Shown here: piece after piece, positions 55,118 to 64,000 of the stretch
Numbering within the stretch: position 1 is the stretch's first letter
Layout of the letters: each line of letters begins with the position of its first letter
Source: Ceratotherium simum simum
Lineage: Eukaryota; Chordata; Mammalia; Perissodactyla; Rhinocerotidae
Length of the DNA: 64,000 nt
Direction of reading: 5' to 3'
Assembly: GCF_000283155.1 (NCBI RefSeq)
Contig: NW_004454163.1
Coordinates: 21,072,742-21,136,741 of the forward strand
Program-made: the position numbers and the translations under genes
The notes under the pieces: generated by a model
The model's input: the letters and a program-made list of their open reading frames with translations, nothing else
What the model was told of the DNA's origin: nothing
Databases searched by the model: none

Positions 55118-55347
55118 CAGAATAGTGGTCAAGAACCTGGATCCTGAAGCCAGACCACCAGTGTCCATGATCACGGCTTCATCACTTACTGCCTGCTTAT
55201 TCTTGGTCTGGTGTCCTCGTTGTTAAAACAAAGATAATGATAGTGATTACTTCTTAGAGTTGGTGAAAGGATTAAATGAGTTAATACTTTTAAAACACCC
55301 AATTCTGTGCTTGGCACATAGTAGGTCCAGTATAAGTGTCAAAGAGA
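55118..55347 (+). repeat. MIR SINE, sense, near full length
   Basis: 'aatagtggtcaagaacctgg', 'atcctgaagccagaccacca', 'gtgaaaggattaaatgagtt', 'aatacttttaaaac' and 'gtgcttggcacatagtaggt' cover MIR from head to tail. Confidence 0.8.
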
Positions 55348-55544
55348 TGTTTTTCCTCTATATCACTTAGCTGTGTTAAATGCGTCAAGAAAATGTGGAT
55401 ATTGCTTCTACTGTTTTATTGCACTTTGAGTAGCAGGCAGTTGTAAGATCTGATCAAAGGACTCAACATAACCCAATATAAACAAAATAGTGTGCCTTTG
55501 CCAAGGAACTAAAAATAACAAAAGACATTGGAATAGGAATTTCA

Positions 55545-55900
55545 CTTTGGGGAATCTTTCTTAGTGAAATAAAGCTGAATATGCAAACAGCTTTATGTAC
55601 CAATGTGCTTATTGCTTCATTTTCATAAAAGCAAAAGATTGGGAGCCACTTAAATGTATTACCATGAGGGATTAGTTAAGACAACTGTTAAACATCTTTT
55701 TGAGGGAACATCATAAACTTGTACAATTGCTTAGGAGAGTAGGTAATAGTATGTTAAGTACTCATGCTATAATGTTATGTAGAAATACAGAATTTTAAAT
55801 TATACAAATTATGATAATATTAAAATAAAATTATTGCATGAAAAAAGGCTAGAATGACTTACACTTTCATAATGAAAGGAAAAGATCATGCATAATTTCA
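55545..55900 (+). mobile_element. Old L1 LINE 3' region, sense
   Basis: 'attgcttcattttcataaaa', 'gcaaaagattgggagccact', 'taaatgtattaccatgaggg' and 'attagttaagacaac' are an L1 3' UTR. It then fades into A/T-rich sequence. Confidence 0.65.
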
Positions 55901-56435
55901 TATCAAGCAATCAGAGGCTGCTATGAGGTGAAGACATCCCAGTTACTGGCTCTTTGATATTGGCAGTTGTGTGGTCTCCATGCTTCCCCTGATGGATGTG
56001 TCAGTCCTCACTTTGGGGTGAAAATAGAGGTTGGATGTTGTGCACTGGGCTGTGTGTCTTTTTCATGAGCTGATGTTTCATTGGATTGTGTGTGTGCGGG
56101 GGATATCTATCTATTTAAGGGAAGGCTGTTCCTAGATTTGTGGAGTGACCAGAGGAAGAAGGGAGAGAGTGGAAAGAAAATCCTTCACTATCTTGCATCC
56201 TTTTTTATTTCTCTCCACAATAAAGGTTTACCTCTGGATCAGGCCCGGAGTGCCAATCAAATCAAGTCATAACTCCTTCCTGGTGTCAGCAATCCAGATG
56301 ACCCTGATGAAGCCCCAGGTCAGAGCATCCTGGAAAGACTCAGTGGTTCCCTCTCTCCAAGCACTTACCATATTTTCTTTGTGCTTGTGTAACATCTTCA
56401 CTGTAACTTTTGAGGGCAAGGCAAGGGCAGTGTGC
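55901..56435. other. Unassigned sequence
   Basis: No gene or named repeat. A 113-codon frame (56145-56486) ends in the poly(T) of the next L1 and has no domain. Confidence 0.4.
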
Positions 56436-56830
56436 TTTTTTTTTTTTAAAGAATCTTTATTGAGATATAATTTATATACCATATGATTCACTCCTCTAAC
56501 ATGTACATTTCAGTGGTATTTAGTATATTCAGTTGTGCAACCACTACCGCTAGTTAATTTCAGAACATTTTCATCACTCCATGAAGAAACCCGGTACCCA
56601 TTAGCAGTCACTCTCCATTACCCCTTTTTCAGCCCATGATAACCACTAATTGGCTTTCTGTCTCTAGGGATTTTCCTATTCTGGACGTTTCAAATAAATA
56701 GAAATATACAATCCATGGCTTTTTGCATCTGGCCTATCCATGTTGTAGCATTTATCAGTACTTCATTCCTTTTTATGGCTGAATAATATTTCACTGTAGA
56801 CCAGAATATCCTTATCTCTGTATTGTTAGA
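56436..56830 (-). mobile_element. Old L1 LINE, antisense
   Basis: It opens with a T tract, then 'tttattgagatataatttat', 'acatgtacatttcagtggta', 'tcagttgtgcaaccactacc', 'gtttcaaataaatagaaat' and 'atggctgaataatatttcac', the reversed 3' UTR of an old L1. Confidence 0.75.
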
Positions 56831-56959
56831 AGTCAGCATAGTGCCTGACACATAGGACAATAGGCAATCGATGATCTTCTTCTTTAATATTCCTCTTTTC
56901 AGGCAACCTAGTCAATTACTTTTTTTCCTTAAATAAAGTATCCAAATTTTCTTCTCTAT

Positions 56960-57128
56960 TCTTATTGCAGGTATCCCAAATTTAAATTAACCAGATCACT
57001 AACTTCCAGTCTCCTCCCATTTCGGTTTATTCTCTGCTCACTGACAAGATTTAAATTCTTAAGTAATGACTTCACACCATCACTCTCTTGTACAAAAACA
57101 TCTAGTGGCTTTCCATTGTCTACAACTC
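56960..57128 (+). repeat. L2 LINE, sense
   Basis: 'cttccagtctcctcccattt', 'tgacttcacaccatcactct' and 'ctagtggctttccattgtct' follow L2. A short L2 tail ('catagtgcctgacacatagg') also lies at 56835-56890. It meets an antisense L2 at 57130. Confidence 0.6.
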
Positions 57129-57129
57129 A

Positions 57130-58830
57130 TTTAGTCTTTCATTCAACAAGCACGTTGAATGCCTATTACATTCTAGGAACTGGGTTAGGCACTAGGACAC
57201 AACTAGAACAGCATAAATGTTGTTCCTGCTCTCATGAAGCTTATAGTCATTAGACAAGAAATCACATGAATGAATAAATAATTGTAAATTATGGAACTTA
57301 TATGAAGACAAAATTAAGATCATATTTAACTTGAGGAAGGAGGGAAGTCTTCTTTGGCAAGGGGGCATTTAGAACTGGTCCTGAAGGATGAGTAGACACT
57401 AGCCAGGGGAAGGGTGGAGGGATATAGGATTAGGGTATGAAAACCAAGTAGCAGGAACAGGAATGTGCACGGTAATTTCCAGGAAAGGAAAAAACGCCAT
57501 TGTGGCTGAGGCATTGTGAGCAGGGATGTGGATGACGTGTTTTGGCTGGTGAATTAGGCAGAGGCCAGATCATATAGCATCTTGTGGGTCTTGTTAAAGG
57601 ATTTTGATTTTATCTCAAGCAAAATAGAAAGCCATTAAAGTGTTTTAAGTGGGGAAATGTTAAGATGTAATGTTTGTTAACAAAAAATCATTCTGGAGAC
57701 TACGTGGAGAAGGGAGGCCAGATAAGAGAGTTTTTAGTAATCCAGGGGAGAGCTGATGGCAGTCAGACTAGGTGGGGGCAGTACAGATGGATGGGCTTGA
57801 GGTTTTTATTGGAAGTGGAACCTACGGGATTTGGTCATTGGTTGGATATAAACACTGAGGGAAAGGAAGGGCCAAGGATGACTCCCAGTTTTCTGGCATG
57901 AACCGCTGCATGGATGGAAGGGCCATTTACTGAGATGAGAACAGCTGGAGGAGGAGCTGATTGAGGGTCTGGGGCTGGGAGGACTGAGAGTTCAGTTTCA
58001 GACAATATTAAGCTGGGCAATCAGATGCTCGTGAGATGTAGCACCTCATAGCAGAGAGCAGATAGGCAGTTGGATATTCCTCTCCAAAGCCCAGAAGAGA
58101 GGCCTTGGCTGGAGACGTGTATTTGAGAGTCTTTGGCACATATGGGACTGTGGGGCGTTTGAGATTGCCAAGGCAGAGAATGACGAGTGAGGAGTGAAGA
58201 GGGCCCAGGTCCCAGCATTGATTAACTCCAATAACCTTCAGATAGAGGAGGAGAGCCAGCAAAGCAGGGTGGGAAGGAATAGCCAGAAAGGCAGAAGGGA
58301 AGCCACAAAGACACAGTTTTCCAAAGAGAAGAAGACAGCTGCTGAGAGGGCTAGTAAGATTTGGGCAGTAGTGTGATTTTTGAAGTGCCTGATGGTAGCA
58401 GGTTCCACAGTGGGTGGGAGGCAGATGCTAGATTGATAAAGGGAAAATGAGGAATAGGAGATGGGATATGTGGACAATTCTTTTGAATAGCTGGGCCATC
58501 CAGGGAAGTAGAGGAGTAGAGCAATCTCTGGGTCCAGGAAAGTTTTTCAGTTTTAATTTTGGCATCTTTGTTTTTATTTTAAGATTGGAGAAAATAGAGT
58601 CTCTTTGGTGCTGCTACAAAGCAGGCTTGAAGATACTTGAAGGCGTGAAAGCCAAAACTGATGTAATTGGTTCCCAACAAGGTGGGAAGGAGAGGGATCC
58701 AGATTACATGGGGCTGGGCTGGGGTTTTTGAGGCTGGAGGGATTGTAGCAGGAGGAAGCAAGGAGACGATGTGGGGAGACACAGACCAGCGAGGGGACTT
58801 AGCTGTGAGCAGGGGCAAGCATTTCCTTCT
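57130..58830 (-). mobile_element. Long L2 LINE copy, antisense, 3' end through reverse transcriptase region
   Basis: It starts with the reversed tail ('ttcattcaacaagcacgttg', 'tctaggaactgggttaggca'), then 'caggaacaggaatgtgcacg', 'gcagaggccagatcatatag', 'gaaagccattaaagtgtttt', 'agtaatccaggggagagctg' and 'ggcagttggatattcctctc', where the sense strand would code the region around the YADD active site. It is decayed, with no usable frame. About 1.7 kb makes it the longest L2 copy here. Confidence 0.75.
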
Positions 58831-58984
58831 AGTGGACTTCTGGTTTCCTTATGGAGTGAAAGATGAGAGTCTCTGAACCAGAAGAGCTGGGTAAATCAGT
58901 CAGAATTGTGAGAGGTGTGAAGAAGAAATAAAATCACCATTGTCAGGGATGGGAGAGCAAACTCACTACAGACAGTAAGGAAAA

Positions 58985-59335
58985 AACACCCAAACTCCTT
59001 TGCTTGTTGTTCACTTGTACAAATACTCTCTGTTATATGCCATGTGGAATAAGACATGTTTCTTGTCCTCAAGTTGCTCGCTGGGGACACGGCCACAAAT
59101 ACTGCACATATTTTAAATGTGGTTAATGCTGAGACAGAAGAATGCAGAGTAGACTGTGGAAGAAAGAAGATGCATCTAAAGAAAAGGCAGTCTGGGCATT
59201 GGAGATGGTCATGGAAGATTTCCTAGAGGAGAAAACATCTGAATGAGCTGAGAGCAGAACAGTAAGAGTTAGCCAGGCAAACTCCTGGAAAGAAGAGAGA
59301 GCAGGGTGGGCTAGAGAAACTCTGCAGAGTTTCTC
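58985..59335 (-). repeat. Second L2 LINE 3' part, antisense
   Basis: 'tcttgtcctcaagttgctcg', 'ggaagatttcctagaggaga', 'acatctgaatgagctgagag' and 'gttagccaggcaaactcctg' match the reversed L2 3' region, separate from the copy before it. Confidence 0.6.
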
Positions 59336-59635
59336 AAACCTCAGACCAGCAGGGACTGGTCTATGTTCCTTTGGTCCCTATTTAACTTTTCAAAGCCAAA
59401 GTTGCCTCCCCAAAGTAGGCATTTACAACCCAAGATAAGAGAGAGCAAAAAGTTCCCGGATGCTGGAAAAGCACCAGCTTCCGATTCAGTGGAACCATTT
59501 GTTTTGTCCTATGGAGGCAGCATTTTCCCTCTGGGGGCTATTCCTAGTAAAGCAGCATAGATCAGAGCTATAGGAGAGTAAAGAGAGATGCAGCTCCCAA
59601 GTTCACCTTTTGCTTTCTAACCTGATCTTCCTACT
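59336..59635. other. Unassigned sequence
   Basis: No gene or named repeat. Confidence 0.4.
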
Positions 59636-59639
59636 ATGA

Positions 59640-60230
59640 GAGAAAGACCACCATCTATTGATTGCTGGTCATATTCCATATCACCTCATCTTTTAGGATA
59701 TGCACCTTATCCTTGCAAGGAATTGTCTCCAAGATCGTGGTCTAACTGTATCTTCCTCAGGCTAATCTACTGTTCTGTAAGGTCAGTTGTTTCCGGAAAT
59801 GCAATATATAAGACCAGAAAATCTTTAAGTCTACCATAAATTAGTTCTGTGATCAGAAGCAATGTTGTGGGATATATTGATGGTGAATAGGCATTCAGTA
59901 AATTTAAAGATGGTGGTGTTGGCAGAAGCATAGTGAGCAGCAAAGCATATAGAAGTCCAAAATAAGTGTCTGTGCCAGTGAGAATTTCCTTTCTTGATAG
60001 CAAAGGGTCAATGTACCCAAACTGCCACAAGGTGGCAGTCTTGGCCACCTGGAACACGGTTACCATGTTGGGGGCACAGAGTTGGGTGCTGCTGCTGGCA
60101 AATTGGGCACTTGGCAATTGAACTACTAAAGAGAATTTCTGTTAGTGTTTCTGTAACTGCTAAAAAACCTTTTGATAAAGATAAAGATCTCATTATTACC
60201 CTGTACTGATTTTTGGATGTATTCACCCTA
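59640..60230 (-). pseudogene. Decayed endogenous retrovirus pol (integrase) fragment, ERVL-like
   Basis: On the minus strand two adjacent frames carry pieces of one retroviral integrase. The frame at 60226-60008 contains a CPIC...CPQ stretch, where the zinc-binding HHCC domain ends. The frame at 60117-59767 contains LTGTDTY, as found at the start of the catalytic core. A further frame change and stops follow. The order fits ERVL-type pol, known from mammalian HERV-L/MERV-L relatives. No gag, env or LTR was found attached. It cannot encode a working enzyme. Confidence 0.7.
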
Positions 60231-60662
60231 GCAGAGCATACTTCTGATTGAGAATCAGTTCATTTTTTATTATTCTCTATTGTCAATAGCTAGAATATTT
60301 TGTGAAACTTTGCAGTTTCAAAACAAATTCATTTTTTTAAATAGAAAATAGTATATTTGTAAAAATTTTTTTGCAACTGACAGAAGTCTTTCCCCACTGT
60401 CTCCCCTCACCAAGATTTTTCAATGGCGCAGAGGAGAGTATCTGTCCTCCTACTGTGTTTAGTTTTGTTGGTTTTAACTACTGCTTAAGACATTATCTAT
60501 GGAGTTTTAAAAGAACTGGTGACCATGTGTTCTGATTTTCAGTTGTTCTTTGGGTTATAACAGGTAATTTAGGAGTTGTAGTAAAGATATTCCGATGGTT
60601 TGTAGGGACAATGAGATATAGTATTTAAATTGAAGACTGTCCTGGAAAATCCAATATATATG
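60231..60662. other. Unassigned A/T-rich sequence
   Basis: No gene or repeat named. This is upstream of the retroviral fragment and may hold further unrecognised pol sequence. Confidence 0.35.
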
Positions 60663-60664
60663 AC

Positions 60665-60757
60665 CACTGTGAGTATGAACTTCGTTGTGTGACTTCAGAC
60701 AAGTCATTTTTGCTCTCCAGGCCTCAGGTGCCCATGATTTAAAGAAATTGGTCTACG
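60665..60757 (+). repeat. MIR SINE core, sense
   Basis: 'cgttgtgtgacttcagacaa' and 'gtcatttttgctctccaggc' 'ctcagg' give the MIR core. Confidence 0.6.
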
Positions 60758-61328
60758 ACAGTGGTTTCCAGTTCTAATAGATGGAACATCTTTAAGTGGT
60801 AAATATTTTGAATGTCTCCTTGATACGGTTGAGCGAGCTTCAGTGTTATCTTTGTTGTCCTGAGATAACATTTGTATATAACATAAGCCACCAATACGTG
60901 TAATCTTAAAAAAAATCTATATAACATCCTAAGTGTGATATAGTAAAGAAAAAAAAAAAGGAAGTAGTTAATCATAAAATGATGTTTTTTCAATATGTAA
61001 ATGTCTGGTCCTTGGCTATATCAAAAGAGAAATAAAGTAATCAGATATTTGCACCTATTTGGAGAATGACTGTGAACACTGCAGCTACAAATGCAGATAG
61101 ATTAGTTATGTGGAAAGGTGACCCAAATGCTGTGAGAAGTGTTGCTGTTGATAACGTTATTTTGCAAAAAGGTTGAGTATCTTGTGGTAAAGTTTTGAAC
61201 TAAGGTCAAAGCACAATCTTCTTTTGATTTACATGGTAGTTGCATTCCTGACAACCTGCAAAATTACTTTGTGCTTTTGTGTATATTAGCATTATGGTCT
61301 AGGTTCAGATAATTATAAACAAGTTTTT
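60758..61328. other. Unassigned sequence
   Basis: A/T-rich, with an A-tract at 60948-60959. No gene or named repeat. Confidence 0.4.
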
Positions 61329-61329
61329 A

Positions 61330-63075
61330 ACTCCACGACACGAGTCTCAATATTTTATCCAGTCTGACAATCTGTCTTTTCATTAGAGTGTTTAGACCAT
61401 TTACATTGAATGTTGTTATTGATACGGTTGGGCTTAATTCTACCATTTTGCTATTTGTTATGTGTTTTTCCCATTTCTTATTTGTTCTTTCTTTCCTCTT
61501 TGTCTTTATTTAGATTGAGCATAATTTACAGTTCTACTTTGCCTCCTGTGTTGTCTTGTTGGCTATACCTCTCTTTTGTTTTTCAGGGATAGCTTTAGGG
61601 TTTATGGCATTCATCGTTAATGTATGACAGTCTGCTTTCAAGTAATATTACACTACTTCACATGTGGCATGACAACCTTATCATAGCATATTTTCATTTC
61701 CCCTCCTGATCATTGTGCTATTATTGTTAAACATTATATACACATATAAATTATGGGTATATTATATATATTTATTTTGTTCATTTACATTCTTAGATAT
61801 CAGTTTATTTTCTTCATCAAATTTTGAAAAATTTCAGCTATAATTTCCTCAAATATTTTCTTTTCCTGTAAGAATTTCAATTATACGTATATTAGGCCGC
61901 TCACTGATACTCTGGTCATTTCTTTTCAATATTTTCTCCCCTCTATGCTTCATTTTGGACAGTTTCTAGTGCTATATCTTCAAGGTCACTGATCTTCTCT
62001 TCTTTATTGTCTAAAATACTATTAATTTCATCCAGTGTATTTTTCATCAGTCATTATATTTTTAATCTTTATTATTTCAAGTTGAGTCTTCTTTTTTTAA
62101 AATATATCTTCCATGTCCCTACATAGCCTGCCCAATCTTTCTTCTACATTCTTGAGCATATAGAATGTAGTTACATGTTTTAATATTTTGTTTACTAATT
62201 CTATAATTCTGTGTCATTTATGAATCAGTTTCCATTGATAGATATTCCATATTATGGCCTATATTTGCCTGTTTCTTTGCATGCTTGGCAATTTTTTATT
62301 TGAGGGTGTATATTCAGAGTTTCATCTTATGGGGCACTGGAAGATTTTGTATTCTTGTAAATATTATTGAACTTTGTTCTAGGATGCAGTTCAGTTACTT
62401 GGAAACAGTTTGTTCCTTTTGGGGCTTGCTTTTAACTTTTGTTAGGCAGGACTAGAAAAGCCTTCAGTCTAGGGCTAATTTTAGCCCACTACTGAAACAA
62501 TACTGTTCTGTGTGCTATGTACTCTACTTAAATGACCCGTGAATTATGAAGGTTTCCACTCTGGCTGGTGGGAATACATACTATTTCTGGCCTTGTTTGT
62601 GCTTCAAGAATTGTTCCCTCTGCTTCTTTGGATGGTTCTTTCCCCAGCATTAGGTAATTTCCTCATGTACATACACCGAGATAGTGTCAACTGAAGACTC
62701 TATAGGGACCCTCTGCTGATCTCTTGAGCTCTCTGTCTGGGCAGCTCTGTCTTATCAGGTACTTTGCCCTGTGAATTCTCCTCACCTTGGTCTCTTAGCT
62801 CTATCTCTTCAACTCAAGGAGATCACTGGACTCCGTCAGGGTTCTTCCTCTACACACAGCAGTCTGGAAACTCTCCAGGCAACAGTTTGGGTTAATCATA
62901 GAGCTCATGTTTGTTTCCCCTCTCTCAGAGATCACAGTCCTTTGTTGCCTCGTGCCCAATATGTGAGAACTGTTGTCTCATATAGTTCATTTTTTTTTTA
63001 ATTGTTTCCAATGGCAGGGTAAATCTAGTTCCTTTCACTTCATCTTGGCAGGATGCAGAAGTCTCTTATGCTGTC
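61330..63075 (-). mobile_element. L1/HAL1-like LINE, antisense, 5' half
   Basis: 'tgtttagaccatttacattg', 'ttgatacggttgggcttaat', 'gacagtctgctttcaagtaa', 'cacttcacatgtggcatgac', 'cctcaaatattttcttttcc', 'cattttggacagtttctagt' and 'cacttcatcttggcaggatg' follow a reversed L1 from the endonuclease region through ORF1 to the 5' end. No frame is intact. Confidence 0.75.
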
Positions 63076-63077
63076 TT

Positions 63078-64000
63078 ACTGGTTTATGTATCAACATAAT
63101 ACCATTCTCACTGGAAAATTTTGACAATTCCTTGTCTTTTTCTATTGTCCATGTAAATTGTATAAAATATCTATAACATAAAATATCTATTCCTTGAAAA
63201 TATGGTAAACACCTGTAAAACCATCTATGCTTGGCTCTTTTTATTTGTGTTGTTTCATTTTGCTTTTGTTTTCTGATTGTTGTATTGGAGGCAAGGAGGA
63301 ATAACTTTATTCCTCATTCTATTTTTTAATTATTATTGTCTTTTTCAAATAGTCTATTCCTTTTGTACAGATTTGCACATTTTACATTTGTCTAGTAATT
63401 CAGCCTTCACATCTAGGTTTTCAAAAAGATGGGCATGTAGTTATCCATTTATGCTTTTATGATCTTGATTACTTCTGTATCTGTAGTTGTATCCTAATTT
63501 TTGCTATAATTTGTTCATTTGTATCTTTCATTTGTCCTTCCAGAAGATTGTCTTATTAGACTTTTCACGGAAAAAAAATCCCTTTTTAAATCAGTGTCAT
63601 TATTTTTTGGTTTTCTTTCAGTGTCTTTTCTCTCTCTGTTTTTATTATTTCCATTCTTATCTTGGATTTAGCTCATTACTCTTTATTAAACATTGCTTTA
63701 ATTGTTATATTTCATAACTACTTGACCATATCCTTTTTATCTAATGGCCTATCTAAAAATAATTATTTTAGTTTCCATATATATGGAATAATCTATCTTT
63801 TTATTAATTGTCTCTATTTTTTTTTGAAAAATATCTGAGAATATAGTCTATCTTATGATGATCATTTGGAATTAATTGATATTTCCTTTGTCATTTAATA
63901 CATGGTTTTTAAAAAATATTTCATATGTGCTCTAGAAGGATCATACATTGTGTTTTTGTGAGGCGATTGTACAAATATCTATGTTTGTTTTTTGTCTGCC
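63078..64000 (-). mobile_element. L1 LINE, antisense, truncated by the window end
   Basis: 'tttattatttccattcttat', 'agacttttcacgg', 'gagaatatagtctatcttat' and 'atgtgctctagaaggatcat' match reversed ORF2 between the reverse transcriptase and endonuclease parts. This region lies 3' of the sequence at 61330-63075 in an L1, so the two are either separate copies or a rearranged one. It continues past the window. Confidence 0.7.

Noticed and set aside
59767..60117. 116-codon minus-strand frame as a real gene
   Set aside because: The frame switches relative to the integrase similarity, so most of it is an out-of-frame reading of a retroviral fossil.

Overview
The window is non-coding mammalian DNA and almost certainly comes from a perissodactyl, most likely an equid. 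The main evidence is eight copies of the tRNA-derived ERE SINE (the CCGGCCC...GTGGC head, a pol III box B such as ggttcggatccc, and the TTAGCTCAG...TTCCTC tail module). They lie among pan-mammalian fossils: MIR, L2, L3/CR1, MER5, MER20, Tigger, MLT1 and old L1. I found no protein-coding gene, no rRNA or tRNA gene, no CRISPR array and no bacterial-style operon. The open frames present are short (none above 147 codons), lack family signatures, and mostly lie inside repeats or on both strands at once.

Layout. 0-7.7 kb: L2 and MIR pieces, four plus-strand MaLR (MLT1-type) LTRs within about 3.8 kb, and a complete 477-bp Tigger MITE inside an L2. 8.3-10.8 kb: an antisense L1 carrying an ERE, then a long plus-strand L3/CR1 copy interrupted by L1-type sequence. 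11.4-16.6 kb: old repeats, a tRNA-headed SINE with an RTE-like body, several MIRs, and a 107-bp inverted duplication. 17-22 kb: L2 tails, three EREs and a tail-only poly(T) insertion with a target-site duplication. 23-26.4 kb: a long antisense L1 that took in an ERVL-like LTR and an ERE. 26.7-31.8 kb: L2 and L1 pieces, including two very short 5'-truncated L1 insertions with clear target-site duplications. 32-46 kb: mostly unassigned, with a GC-rich block at 32.1 kb, MIR, MER5, MER20, L2 and MLT1. 46.6-55.9 kb: hAT elements, an MLT1 LTR, two EREs (one ending in a CA microsatellite), and a pair of diverged direct repeats about 2.3 kb apart. 56.4-60.2 kb: L1, a long antisense L2 reaching the reverse transcriptase region, and a decayed endogenous retrovirus integrase fragment. 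61.3-64 kb: antisense L1 sequence running off the window end.

Nothing here works together as a pathway. The window records successive mobile-element insertions in what looks like an intergenic or intronic region. All family names come from pattern recognition and were not checked against a repeat library. Boundaries of old elements are good to about 10-50 bp. Where a duplicated target site is quoted, boundaries are near base-exact.
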